Assembly (NCBI GenBank): GCA_023313575.1
Contig: JAJTTP010000001.1
Coordinates: 1,984,001-2,048,000, forward strand
Direction of reading: 5' to 3'
From: Eutypella sp. D-1
Lineage: Eukaryota; Ascomycota; Sordariomycetes; Xylariales; Diatrypaceae
Length of the DNA: 64,000 nucleotides
A program made the position numbers and the translations under genes. The notes under the pieces were generated by a model. It saw nothing but the letters and a program-made list of their open reading frames with translations, made no database searches and was not told the origin of the DNA. Below, piece by piece: positions 24,651-37,772 of this stretch (position 1 is the first letter of the stretch; every line of letters begins with the position of its first letter).

Positions 24651-27600
24651 ATCACATCTGTACACTACGGAAGTAAACGACAGGTCCTAGGTAGCCCACA
24701 AGGTTAGTTGGATGTACCTCCAGGCGTGGATAGATTTAGATCACGTAGTAGTAGGAATAGTAAGTGAATGCTGAGCTCTGGCTGCGTGTTGTAGACAATT
24801 CTCGCTGTCTACAGATACGCCCGCCTGACCGGCTGTACTCAGGGTCAGCCAGCCAAATGAATCCGATGGAGAACATGAACGCCGGGTATCTCTCCCTCCC
24901 CCACCCACAGCCACGCACCGTCTGGTATATCTTCGCGCTATCGGTTGGCTCTTACGCTGCATGTTGTAACTCGTGCGACGTGAAGGGTACTTCGGACAGA
25001 GGAAGTTGATGACAAATTACGAATGGGGGTTTCCGATGTTCGTCCAAGTCATGGAGACGGTGTCTGTCCAGCTTGGTAACTAAACTCCGAACAGCAGCCC
25101 GGCGCCAACACACAACAGCTGGGTACCCGAAAGGTATTCGTATACTTAATCACAAGTTGGAAGCGTTCTCCGATCGACAGGCATTACTAATGAAACTATA
25201 AGATAGGCACCCAATAGCCTACCCAGAAGCCCAGACAGATACACCCAGACAGCTATGTATACGGACTGCCTGGACTTCACCACCCAAGACAACCACAAAA
25301 GGTAACTAACTACCCAACTACGTAACTACGCAACTAGGATATATACGATAGCTGCATTAGACAAGGGGGTAACATGAGGGCAGAGGGACTGAGGGAACGG
25401 AGGGATGTCAGGGATGAAGTTCAAACAATTCAGACACGCCCTGACGCCCAAGCCAAGATCACTCGCGGACCAGCTGCCGAGGGCCGCCGCTCAAGGTTAG
25501 CAATAATGCCAAGTGGCGCCACGACGTGGGATAAAAAGAATTACCGCGCGATTTATGAACATAACAGACTGGCTTAGAGGGAAAGAAGTCCAGTACGTAG
25601 CAGTTGAGTACGTAGAGGCATGGAACATAACAACCCTATTCCAGTCATTTCATGTCATCATCGACTTGTTGTGTATTAAGTGCATAACTTCAAGGCCAGC
25701 CCAGCATAACTCCTATTGTCTATAACTACATGATATAACGCTCCGGAGGCTCTATTTACTTACATCTACGAACGAATCCTGTGGGGTTTCGGCTCTTGTT
25801 TGTTTACACGACAACCTTTAACTGCTATATGTGTGTACCTGGGTAGGCACTGTAAGTAGTGATTACCTAAAATGTATACACCAGCTAATTTCGGAATGCT
25901 TACGTGATGATATGATATTGTACTTGTGTAGACGAGGTACATAGAGCCCTGTGTAGTGCACATATCAAACCTTGGAAGGCCTTCTTCATTCATCTATTCA
26001 TTCCTGAGCAAGGCGTGCGAGTCGTGCGAGGTGGGCTCTTCTAGTAGCAAAGTTGTTGTAGTCAGCAGCCCTTGAGCCTTTATTAGTTAGCACCTTGGTA
26101 TTCCCGGTAGCTTAACACTATCTACTTCCCTACTTATGTAATTGATAGATGCCGAGGTCTTATTTGATCGGGCACTGTAGCTGTCCGATATGTCCGTGGC
26201 GCGTAGTATTCGTTCCTGTCGAGCTTAGATCAATATTGTACCAATTAAGGTACTTATGTACTTCAATAATAAGCCGCCCTTGGATGAGTTTTGACGGGTT
26301 TATAACCCCACTTTTACATAGGCTTGGGGGAACGTATACAGCCAGCCCTGATGCAGTTATAGGTTTTTGCCGTGTTGATATGACAATAACTATTGGTCCC
26401 TATCATCTGGAATCCATGGAGAATTTGGAATTACACTCCTGCAACCTTGGAAGCGACATTGGAATATATACATATATTTACAAAACTTATACCGGTAGAA
26501 AGTGTGGCTGACTCAGCCGACAGAGTTGCTGGAGGGTTTTCCGATGTACGTAATCTTGTCGTTAACTCCTACATAGATATAGAAATCAATAGTGGACAGC
26601 ATCCTTGGATAAGCGCGCGCGATGACAGGGAAGACGGGCTACAGAACATTAGGGTAATATCTAGTGGTTCAGGTAAAGACTTAGGTGTTGAATGTGAAGT
26701 GTTGAGTGCATACCTAATACCATAAGGACCCGCGGGATTGATACCTAGAGGCTGAAAAGAGGATCATGTGGCTTGCGTTATTATACACTATCTACTATGT
26801 AAGCAGCTGGGCAGCTCTGTCCAGGCTTGCAGCCAGGGAAGATGAGTATACACATTATTTACTTATTCTGTAATAGTCAGCATGCTGACGGGGCTCGGGA
26901 CTGAGAGAGACGGGGAGACAAATATTCCAGAATGCGAGCCCTTCACATCCATACCCTGTGTAAGATCCACGTGTGGGTACTATGTATCTACTTCTACTCG
27001 CCTACTACACCGGCCAGCTCGGTACGTGATAGCATGGAATATCTATATTTCTCTGGATATCATGTCATAATACAATACGATAGTCACATGTATCTAGTCT
27101 GTACTGGCCCCTATTTAGCACCAACAAATCGAAGTTCACCTAACCCAGTCGGCCTCCTCCCGTTCCGACATACATATCTATGTATATAGACGAATGAAGG
27201 GGAGCTATCCTCTGGAGGCTGAACCTCTTGTCCCTTGGAGCCCTTCTAACGTAGCAGATGTATCATATGCGCACAAGGGCCATGGCTAAAGTAACCGAAA
27301 AGGGGCTTTCCTGTGTCTTCAACTATCGATAGCGACACTCCGAACCTCGTGGTAATAGGCATAATGACATAAATCGGAAATGTGTATCCTAGATCCGGCT
27401 TACCTTGAGGTACCCGATTTATGTGCGTCTCAACGATGTAAACACGCGGCCCGCAACTACGCCGCCGACGTGTGGCCTCCAACTTTTGCTGGTACATTGG
27501 GAAGAAGTGATCTTTAACACAGTTTCTGTCTAGTCGGCCGGATACATTACCCTCTCTAACCTGCTAACTACATAAGCAAGTAACTATATTGGGCCTTGTG

Positions 27601-27919
27601 GCACGCGTCCAGGGGGTGTCCAGTCAAAGCTTACTAGGGGGTGTCGGTAGGACTACCACATAATTGGCCAGTCTACGCTCGGGCTCGCGAAAATACAGGA
27701 CGCTTAACACCGAAACGCCGGGGGTGGCTTTTTTTCTCTCACAACTCTTACGTAAGAATACTTGATATCCTTCTAGGCAGTACTTGTACTCCGTGGTATT
27801 GCAATAAAAGGGCAGGGCACCTATGTCCTACTATTATTATGTAGCGTAGTCAGGGGATACTTAGCGAATATCAGCAGAAAAAGAAATTGTGAGGAAATAA
27901 AAGGGCCCGTGTGAAAAAA

Positions 27920-27932
27920 GGGGGGGGGGGGG
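27920..27932. repeat. G13 homopolymer
   Basis: Run of thirteen G preceded by six A. Confidence 0.85.
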
Positions 27933-29070
27933 TGTATGAAAGTGCTGAGAGGGTATCAACGGAGTTGTAGAGCAACTCGCAATCGAATGCCACCACCAGG
28001 CTGCAATAACATGGCACCCGAGATATCTCCCACTTGAAAAGTGCCTTGTCTCCGGCTACCTCATGGAAATATCACCGGATCAGTCAGTTACTAAATAATC
28101 CAGCTTCCGCTCGAGGGTGTTTACGCCCGCATCTATTAATATGAACTGCTGTGCCACCATCATGCATATTTGTTAGACGCAGGCGACAGTTTGAACTTTG
28201 TATGAAAAGTTTGCTACCCCGGTACAATAGCCTGGCTTGCCCGAGAGATTCATAACAATTGATTCACTCCAGGGCTTCCACTCAACTAAATCTCCCATCA
28301 CGGATTTTTCGACAGCAACTGGGTAGGCACCGGGTAGGTAGGTAGATACTACCCTAGGAAAAAAAATAGGTAGACTTGTAGGCGGCTAACGGCTTACTAA
28401 ACCAAACATTCCGAACTGACCTCGTTTAAATTAACAAGATAGGGGGTATTCAAATAAGCCGGTATTTACTCCGTACACAGTTAAATATACACGATGCAGT
28501 ACGTTGCGATGTAGTCATCAATCAGTCATCTGTCAGTTACTAGTCTACTTATACCCATGGATAAACAAGATGAATAATCACGGGAACTTGCCCGGCAGCT
28601 GCTCAGTGCTCCCGCTCCAGGCTACCCCGGGGTTTCTTTCTGTGCAACAATTATCCGAATATATGGGGTGGTCAGGTACCTAGAGCTCTAGACAACTAGG
28701 CTGCCAGGTAGGTACCGCGGAATATCCTTCCTTTGGCCAGTAGAAGTACTGCCCTGCTCTGTGTCCCTAGGGAATATCTTGACAATACAATCGTATCCCT
28801 GCGATTCGTCGGGAACAGATGCAAGGCACTTAATCAATATGATAAATCGATGCGAACAGGGGCGGTGGGATTTTTCTTCTTTTTTCCTTTTTCCTAAAAA
28901 AAAGGGAAGGCATATGGAGTACTGGTTTCCATCGTAAATACTTCCTCTACCAAGTACTTTACCTGACGTCACGTAAGGCATTCCGAACTAGCCCTCTAGT
29001 ATTTAACCCCTAAAGGTTCAAAAACACTTAGATACACGCAAACACGTAAGGGAGCTATTGCGCCGCTCCG

Positions 29071-29107
29071 GAAAAGGCATCCATGAACTTCATCTGGATG
29101 CCTTTTC
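29071..29107. repeat. perfect 13-bp inverted repeat with 11-nt loop
   Basis: Arms gaaaaggcatcca (29071-29083) and tggatgccttttc (29095-29107) are perfect reverse complements around an 11-nt loop. The structure lies far from any gene I can support, so no role can be given. Confidence 0.85.
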
Positions 29108-31766
29108 TACACAGTAAGTACCTGACACACCTTGGATTCGGATATTTGGCTATATACCTACCCGAGGTAGGTAGGTAAGCACGTTTGAATAGATCCACCA
29201 TTAGCAGTTAGTTGCCCGATCATATGTATACTTCCCGACGGCATCCCAGATCCCTTGTCGATCTTCCGGGCTATCCTCGCGGTTGCTATCTAGGTACATA
29301 CGTAAGGTAGGGCAAGGTAGGTAAGCAATAGGTAGTTGCTACAGACATATGTAGATGTGTGCCCTTTCTCTTCTCCTGGGGCTTTACGAACCTGTAACTA
29401 CATACTTTTTAATAGTGCTTCGAAATAATACGAATAAATTATCGCTCTTCACACTGACTGAAGTAAACATACGAACTCGTTTTCTGTCTTTTTCCTTCCT
29501 CTTCAGCTGCTGCATCTACTCCTTTAAGAACAAGTACTAAAATACCTAGGTAAAACCCTCGAGTGGGAAACTACCACCTGCATATACGTAGCTTCATATA
29601 AAGAGTATGCGGGTGAAGTTGTACCCATTGGGCAAGTAAGGAGTGCTAAGGTACATAGTAGTGTCCACAGCTGGCTGCAGTGCATCTAAGTACATAATTT
29701 CTTTCTTAAGCAACAAATTCCTGTCCTACCTAATAAAAACTGTCACTCTTTCAATTCTTATCGATACTGTCCAAGTGACATACATAATCTTACCGAAGCC
29801 ACAAACAAGTCTTTATAACAGTTAAAAGCACAGTAGATAAGATTCTACTATATAGCTTCATGAATACGTCCTTTAGGTTTAGTTCAAAGCGCGACATTTT
29901 ACCTCCTGGTTGGCTTAACATCTCCCGGGACCGAACGGGCGAATCGGTTCATCTACCCAGGTATGGACTTGTATGAATACACAAAAATCGACATTTCCTA
30001 CTTATGTGCCTATCTACGGCATATGTTTATCCCCTCAGCACTCTTGATTAAACACCTGATAAGCTACCTCAGGGTAATATGGAATTTACGATAGACCAGT
30101 CATCCGCCCTCCCTTCCCGCCCATACCAAATATACTCTCTTCGGGCTCGTTGCTGACTCAGAATTCTACCTTAGGCAGATCTACAGGTACTTCGGTATTT
30201 TCACACACCTAAAACGCAGAAACAACGCTAGCCATTTCGGTCACAAACCTTGAAAGATGTGAGTACGACATTCCCTTAGCTCCGATCAAAAAAACACCCT
30301 ACTACTCACTACCACCCTATCACCATCCTATCACCCTATTACGGTAGGAATTATCCCTCTTGGCTGCAGTTACAGTCATCAGTCCCTTTTATTGTCCTCA
30401 TTCTATCCGATTATCCAGAGGTACTGTCCACAAGCCCATAGGTACCTCAGGTAGATAGGTACACTAGGACCACCCCTCTCCAAGAGCCCTTGAGCCCTTA
30501 CAACGCGCAGTAATTCCTCCTTGCTTTCCGTCCGCACCCCCCAACATCTCTCTACCTTCTACTTGCATAGGCTGCTAAGTACCTAAATACCTAGCCCACA
30601 ATTATGACCGTATAAGGATACAAATTCTTTCTTTTAATGGGCCGATGATATGTAATCATCCAAACGTATGTCAAGTGTACCTAGGTATTGTTTCCCTCCT
30701 GCTTGTCGCTCGCGTGCTGGCGCCACAGCTTGCTTGCTTTCATCCATTACTTCCAAAGTTGATTTGATTACCCTGCTACCTACCTAGATACATAGGTAGG
30801 TAGGTAAATATTGTTGATTTTATTTTGGTTACTACCACTCCCTGCTGCATTACTTCCCATGTACGTCCTGCCTCCTGTCTGTTTTCCCTTTTCTAACTCT
30901 GCGAGGTACAAGCATCGGTGGGTCTAACTTGGGTGTCACAGAGGTACCTACCTACATACTTACATAAACCTAATATCGCCTGGGCACCTGGGCAAGATCC
31001 CATCTCTCTCACATCCCGCACCTGCCTGAGTACTTGAGTACATACATATGTACCTACCTACATAAGGTACATGTAGAGTATAAAGTACCTGGTGTGGATA
31101 CCTCCTTAAGGTGTGTCGGTACCTCCAAGGCTCCCTCCCGTCTTAATAAGCACCGTCCTCCGTCCTCTCCTCCGGCCTCCTTCATTACCAAATACCTACC
31201 GTATCCGCTTTCCTACTGCATTCACTCAACTTGCATCATATCTCGTTGAGAGAAACCTTTTTTTTATGCAAGATACACTTTTACTTCGATCCCGCGCAAC
31301 CCACTATTTTTTCACTCGATGTTCCTTGGCTTTTCTGATATCGAAGCTACCTGTTCCCCATTGCCCCCCCTCGTCACTCGTTACTCGTCACTAGCCACCA
31401 CCAGTCACTAACACCTCACCAACATCTCACAAATATACAAGTCTCTTCCCGATTTTAAAAGCTGACATGAGACTGTCCATTTAGAAGAAGATTCACAATC
31501 ATACGGAAGAACTTCTCATATTTAGTATTGGAACAGTAGATCTTCACAACACGGCGCCGAATCCGGCTGTAGTACACCAATCACTGCGCGCCCGTGGCGG
31601 AAAACTACTATCATCACAACGATCATCACTGATATCGTCATCTCAACTTGAAAAGTTGGACTTGTCTCCGTCACACAGGCATATGGAGACGAGAATTCTG
31701 CAATAACATCTTATTTTTACGTCTGTTACATTAATTTCGGAGATCAACCCAGCACGTCTGCGGCTC

Positions 31767-31773
31767 TATATAA
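31767..31773 (+). promoter_or_regulatory. TATA-like box abutting the bZIP start codon
   Basis: TATATAA ends one base before the ATG at 31775. If used as a TATA box, transcription would begin inside the coding region, giving a shorter protein from a downstream ATG such as the one at residue 23. It may simply be leader sequence. Confidence 0.3.
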
Positions 31774-31774
31774 G

Positions 31775-32831
31775 ATGCAAGGAAGCATCTCTTCCCCATC
31801 CGAAGAAGCCGGCCCGATACCTGCATCTTCCCCTGCTGGCATGGCTGCCCAAGGACTCGCGGGTCACGAATCTGAAGATGCGAATGATGGGCGCAAGGCG
31901 GCGAAACGGGAGCTATCCCAATCCAAGCGAGCAGCTCAGAACAGAGCCGCGCAGGTCAGTAGAAACTCGTTACCATAGCCATGGCCCATAAACAATATTC
32001 TCCTCGTCATCGAGTTCTTGCTGGGGACGCTGAATCTATCGCGGGGGGAGGGGAAACCTTAGTGCGGGTATGCCCCCACGATGTAGGGTAACGGTGAAAT
32101 CTGCGACGAGACCAACTGTTTCGAAGATTTCACTGAATGTTCACTGATCTAAGAGCGTGCCTGTGACTTACTGGCTCATCCTTCCCCAAAACATCTTCAA
32201 ACTCCGTGAACTTTACGTAAACTAACCCACTTTCTAGCGCGCCTTTCGACAACGGAAGGAACATTACATCAAGAAACTTGAACAGCAAGTGCGCGAATAT
32301 GGAGAGATGGAGCACAGCTACAAATTAATCCAGAACGACAATTACGCCCTACGCGAATACGTCATACAGTTGCAATCGCGTCTGCTGGATTTACGACAAG
32401 ATTTACCACCGGCCCCACCAAACATTAATCTCAGTCACCAGCCCGATGCCGCCGCCGCCGCCGCTGCTGCTGCCGCCGCTGCAGTCGCTAGTTCTTCACG
32501 CAGTGCGCACCCTCAGACTGCCGCGCCAGCTCCGGCCCCTGCGCCCCAGGCAGCCTCTGCCGCTGTACCGCCGCCGCCTCCAGCACCCCCATCAGTATCA
32601 GCGGCTCCGCAGGAACCCGGCACGAGTGGTGCTCCCGGTGGGACTTTGGCCGACGTGGCTGCTGCAGTAGCTGGGTTGAGGGCTAGAGACCCTGCCCCTG
32701 CCCCTGATGGGATCTACCCTAAAACGCAGTTCAAGCCCGAATCCTCAGAGGACCAGCAAGCTGGAGAAGAGATTCGCCGACAGCTTCAGCAAGATGCGGG
32801 CATACCGCCTCCTTCCTCGCTACGAGCTTAG
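31775..32831 (+). CDS. kapC: kapC-like bZIP transcription factor, 2 exons
   Basis: Exons 31775..31954 and 32238..32831 give 257 aa; the intron is 283 nt (GTCAGT donor, CTAAC branch, CTAG acceptor). The basic region reads KRAAQNRAAQ-RAFRQRK, matching the Yap/AP-1-type NxxAQxxFR signature, and the intron falls exactly between Q and R of that motif. A leucine zipper follows (KKLEQQVREYGEMEHSYKLI, then ALREYVIQLQSRLLDL). The LREYVIQLQSRL segment and the PPAPPNINLS stretch after it are characteristic of fungal KapC proteins. Downstream is low complexity: about 13 Ala in a row, then Pro/Ala repeats and a short C-terminal EEIRRQLQQD segment. It should bind DNA as a dimer in the nucleus; targets are unknown. 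Confidence 0.9.
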
Positions 32832-35313
32832 GGGCTTGTCGAGGGAAGAGAGGCGGCGCATAATAGACACTTATTGATAGACGCGTCAAGACTCGTTCTG
32901 GGCGCCGACGAGGGCATCGAAGAACCCTATCCCGAATTCCCTCTGGTGCGCAATTTTAGGGGCTGGCCGAGAGGATGAGGCGGTTGCTAACTTTGATGTG
33001 GTGGGAGGGGGCCTCGGCGCCTTTTGGACGGCGTTTCACGGCGGGTCTCCCGACCCAATAACCACAAACGCAACTAAACGGGAAAGGAGAAGGGGCGCAG
33101 CGGCAACAGCATGCATTTCTCTTCGTATCACGGCTTCGCGTTGGTGGACGGTCTCGAAGGGGAGGGGGGTGAGATTAGGCGTTACGGATGTTATGCCTCT
33201 CTACCTTAGAGGACGGAGCTTATTGTATTCGCCTCCCAGCTAAGGTGGAAAAGGGAAAAAGGTACAGGGTGTAACATGGCAGAGACCGCGGAGTCATTTT
33301 CACTTTTCAGGGGGAACGCATCATTCGTGTATGCATGCATAGACGGGTTCAAAGGGCAGGGCAGGGCATGGCATGGCATAACAGGGAAGGAAAGCACGTT
33401 CTCGCGAAGAGGGCCTTTTTTTGTTTTGTTTTTTGGGTGAGGGTAGCCTTGCTTACCTCGGTCGTCAAGGAAGGGGGGCGCTTTGGGACGAACAGTACAA
33501 CCAAACGGCGTTGCTTTATGTTTTTTTCTCTCTCCCCCTTTCCTTTCTCGCCGTTAACACCGACTTGCCGCGTTTTTGTCGTGGTTCTTTTCTTCCCTTT
33601 CTTCTTCTAGTAATCAGGGAGATGAAAGAGAAGATGTGCGGAGGGAATAGACTGTATATATACAGGGGTGGGGGTGGTGTCGTTGCTGTGATGCCCCCGT
33701 TCGCAACACGGGTGGACGGGCCCAGGGAAGGAGGGAACAGTCGAGATGAAGTGGAAACGAGACAGGGGACGAGAAGATGTGAGGCGGGTTAGAAATGGGC
33801 TGAGCTGAGCTTGTTTCTCTTCTTTGTTTTCCATCTTCCTTGACCTCTTGTGTGAAGAAGAAAGAAGAAGAAAAAGGAGGAAGAGAAAGGGGGGAAAGAG
33901 AGAGACAGAAAGAAAAAAACATGTAACCGTGGTTACGTAATGCTGCAAAATACCCCGAAAAAACGTGATATTGTCCTCTAAAACTCTCTAGACTCTCCAG
34001 ACTCTCCACGTCTCATTCGAGCTGTTATTCCCATCTGATGTGTGTGTGTGTCGTTGGGACGAGTTGAATTCGGCCGGCCAACGGCTGGCTAACTTGGAAG
34101 AAGGGACCAAGAAATACGCACTTTCTCTCTCCGCCCACCAAACTACCCAGGTAGTCAGCGGAAAGGTTTTTCGAATTTCGAGACGTGTCGTCACCGGCTC
34201 TCGTTACCTGAAGGCTCCTTCCTGGTTCTCACATCCCTCTCCCTATATAAACCTGCTGCTTTGTTGCGATAATGATGTGAGAAGAGGCGAGCAAGTTTAT
34301 GGTCTACATATACGTTGGCGATGACGTCGTTGAGGGGGCGGGGAGGGTGTTAAACTACAATAGAGTGGCCCCTTTCTCCGCCGGCGGCATCTGTTCACTT
34401 GTCTACTACTGCAATAGAAAGGGCGATTGACGTTTTACTCATCGAGATGCAGTATCTGCAACCCATTCATTCATTCATTCATCTATCTATCAACTCGCGA
34501 GCTAGTTGAGGACGACAACGACATACATACGTTGGCCCATTATCCTGCCCATGAATGTATGTGTGTACACACACTCTCCTTCAAAAAAAAAAGGTACGTC
34601 TTGTGTTCCGACCCCCTCTACCTTACCAAGGTGGTTTTGCATTCTTCTTGCGCCGGCCACCGGGAGCAATTGACGGGAAGAAACCCTAATTGAAATGAAG
34701 GCCGGCCGTGAATAATACATGACGATTGACCAATCGAGCAGGTGTCAAGCTGAGGAGAGGGAAGTGAACCCCTACCCGAGAAGTGCTTCTCTCGCATAAC
34801 CACGACACGGAAGGAATCCAAACCGACGCATACATACATATATGTACGGTCCGTGACCTGTGGAACGTGGGTGCGTACCTTCGTACCACCTGGGCGTCGT
34901 ACTCGTTGCCTTTGAGAACGAATGGGAGGAAGAAGCCAAGCCCGCCATCTCATTCAGATCGGCGTATGACACCGTTGATACCCCTTTTCGGTATCGATTT
35001 CATCGTGGCACTGCTTGCTCGTGACACTGATTCAAGAGTAGGAATTTCCGAGGTCATGTTCCTAGGATCGAGGATGGTATGGTTAGTGCGTAAACTTCGA
35101 CTAAGGCTATGCTGATGTTGTTGTATTTAAAGTGTTATTGTGCCTCAGAAAGGAATAGAGATAAAATGTGCAGTAAATAACTAGCCGCATGGGTGACTGC
35201 ATTAGGTGAGGTGGCGCTTCTGTCGCCATACATAACAGCTGGGCGAGCTTCAAAATGCAAGGCGCGGCAGTGGCGTCGCCGACTCGCCGGCCTATCAGGC
35301 ACAACAATAAAAT
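32832..35313. other. convergent spacer between kapC and arp5
   Basis: About 2.5 kb with purine/pyrimidine-skewed tracts (the aagaagaaag-rich block near 33855-33910) and an attc/atct simple repeat near 34466-34490. Several 90-130-codon ORFs overlap each other in different frames and show simple composition; none is supported. Confidence 0.5.
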
Positions 35314-37772
35314 TCAAGCCTAGAGGGAGCAGAAATACGACGTAGTGATACAACTATGACATACCTTGAGATAATCGGCACCCTTCTCCTGCCATTCTGC
35401 CTTCGTGACGGCGGCGGCCTTCCAGGCCGGCGTACCAGCCCACTGCGCCGCGCCGCGCCAGGCGTCGAGCATAGCGTCATCAGCGCGCCGGAGTCGGAGC
35501 GGCGCGCCGGCGGGGAGCAGGGCGGTGAGACCTTGACGGAGACGGTCGTCGAAGTTGGAGAAGAGGGTGTTGCCGCCGGTCAGGAAGATATCCTTGAGGA
35601 AATTGTCGCGGTCGAGTCCTGGGACGCCGACTAGGCGCTGTGTGAGAATATCGCCAGCGATCTCGACGAGGCCGGCCTGATCGACGCCTGCAATAGACGG
35701 CTGGAAGATCACTTCGGGTACCCTGATCCGCTCGACGTTGAGGTGGATCTGGTGGATCTCAGCTTGCGAGCCGCCGAAAGGACGGGGGCCCCGCGTGAAT
35801 GCGTGCAGTAGGCTCTTGTCCCAGTCGTTCTGCGCCGCCCACGTGTGTTCGTGTGTGAAGTTCTCGTCGTACCGTAGCAAATCCTCTTCGAGCTCCCGCA
35901 GACTCTCCTCGAGATCCTCTTCGCCCTCTTCATCATCGCTTCCGGGCTCGCCTACTTGGATCTGGCGGTACACGCCCCAATCGTCATCGTTAGCGCCGAA
36001 GTTGTCGTCGTCGCCGCCGCGCCGCCGTTTGCCTCTCGGATTGTCTGAAGCTAGATTTGCGATCGACTTCATACGAATCTGGGAGGCCAGCGACTTGCGG
36101 TTGCCGAGGTCCTGTTTGAGGCGATCTCGTTCCTTCATTCGTTGTAACGTAGCGTTGCGCGCCAGCCGCTTTTCTTCCAACCAACCCTCGAGATCGTTCT
36201 CTCTCCGCTCCCTGTCAAGGCGCTCTTCTTCGGCAATGCGCGCCTTCTCCGCCTCCTTCTCGGCCTTCGCACGTGCACGTGCCTCGTGATTTGACTTCAA
36301 GAGGCGTTGATGACGCTTAGCCTTTATACCGGCTTCATCAAGTTCCTCATCCGGTACTTCAAGAAGACTGAAATCTGGGGTTTCTTGCTCTTCCTCCGGA
36401 TCGGCGCCGACATCTTTTGTGCGCGCTTTCTTGATGGACTTCTCGAGTTCCTTGATCGCCCGTTCAAGATGGGCCTCATCTTTCATGTCTTCAGCGTCGA
36501 GGAGGCGTTTCGTATCCTTCTTGTTCGCATCGTTTATCTTTCCCTGAAGTTTCTTGTAGTACTCCAGCTCCTGTTCTTTGCGCATGAGCTTCTCAAGTCG
36601 CATTTTCGCGGCCTGCTCTTGTAATCGCCGCCCGCTCTCCTTCTTGCGCTCTGCTATGCGGGCGAGTTCTTCTTCGCTCTTCTGTACAACTACCTCCTCG
36701 GTGTACGGGTATTGTATAACAACGTCACGGTCTTCTAAGCCTGTCCAATCCAGATATGTTCGTAGCTCTTCATCGTACGCTTTGGATACATAGCAGTGGT
36801 CCTTCAGCATGTGCTCAGCTTGGGAAGCGGTAAGCTTTCCGGGGAACGCGGGGTACTTCAGACGGATCAGCTTCAACAAATAGTCGGCGGCATGCCAACC
36901 TCCCCAGTTCAGCCGAATAGCCTGAGCAAGCATAGCCTTTGAGTCGTAGACTGGTATAACGTGTGTGGCGCTGTATGAGGAAGATATGACTAGACCGGTA
37001 GTCCCTTTGTTATACCGATAGGAGAAGAGCGAATCGATACCGAGGGCAAGAGAAGGGGCGCCATAGCACTCGAATATGATCTCGTTCAGGGCTAAAGTTA
37101 TGCAGTAGAGTCAGTTGCTGGATTCGGAGATTCAGAGAGGAAAGGGACGAAAGAGAGGAGAGAGGGGGAAGAGAAAGGCGGAACGGACATTTTCGCGAAT
37201 AGGGCAAATTCGCCACGGTCTCTGTCATGACGATTGGCATATCAATAGCACCGTCTGCATCGTTCAGACCCAGCTTGAGAAAAGTCCAGTCTAGGACATG
37301 TTCCTCTACGTCCCAATTGCTTACGATACCGGTACCAAGCTCGAATGCGTTTCGAATATGCCCTTTGGCGGTGGTGTCGGCGAAACAGTCGGTTCCCGCG
37401 AATGAGTAGGTCTTTCCAAGTTTCCTATCCCTATATTTGGCCATGATCGGGGGAGCGCTGACACGAGGTTTGGATTCGAAGGACCATCCAGCCCTGACGG
37501 TAGAAGAGCCTGAGTCGCAGGGGGGAAGGAAGCAGGATCAGGCGCATCAGCAAGTATCTTTTTAATACCTAGAGGATAAAACCTGGCTTACCATTGTCGA
37601 TGACGATGGCTGCAGAGCCGTCGGGCTGAGCTAAGGCCTTCTCTCGGCCATCGGCCTGAGGAGTGATGGGTTTCTCGAACTTGTTCTCCTTGACGTTGAA
37701 GATCTTAGCTGGAGGATATGTCTTCTCGACGCGCTTTGGTAATGCAGGAGGGTCTATCGCGGACGGTGCCAT
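35314..37772 (-). CDS. arp5: actin-related protein Arp5 (INO80 complex), 4 exons
   Basis: Exons 37772..37592, 37509..37189, 37091..35365 and 35319..35314 give 744 aa. Junctions restore the actin fold: IVIDNG-SSTVRAGWSFES (phosphate-1 loop) and NLPYSRK-SLNEIIFECY. The last intron (45 nt, GTATGT donor, CTAG acceptor) leads to a terminal exon of just GCT TGA; if it is retained, the protein instead ends about 15 residues later at a stop at 35320. Between the actin halves lies a long charged coiled-coil insertion (EEELARIAERKKESGRRLQE onward to about residue 520) typical of Arp5. The C-terminal actin part includes DIFLTGGNTLFSNFDDRL. Arp5 forms the nucleosome-contacting module of INO80 together with Ies6, whose gene lies 2.2 kb away. 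MAPSAID is preferred as start for its AAAATGG context; an upstream in-frame ATG exists at 37853. Confidence 0.93.

Larger units (their letters stand above)
21215..31774. other. gene-poor region of about 10.5 kb
   Basis: No ORF above about 135 codons, and none with family motifs, on either strand. Splice-linked exons were looked for without success. Simple CCTA/TAGG repeats recur (for example 28333-28347, 29165-29178, 30793-30807), with G13 runs at 24638-24650 and 27920-27932 and one 13-bp inverted repeat at 29071. The right-hand 700 bp is pyrimidine-rich and is probably the promoter and leader of the bZIP gene. I saw no tRNA, 5S rRNA or transposase remnant, though diverged relics would escape an eye scan. 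Confidence 0.55.

Noticed and set aside
26149..26725. Two overlapping plus-strand ORFs of 120 and 110 codons in the gene desert
   Set aside because: No motif, no splice continuation, and composition like neighbouring non-coding DNA.
33421..34009. Overlapping ORFs on both strands between kapC and arp5
   Set aside because: They come from purine/pyrimidine-skewed DNA (Ser/Phe/Leu or Lys/Arg/Glu runs) and contradict each other in frame.
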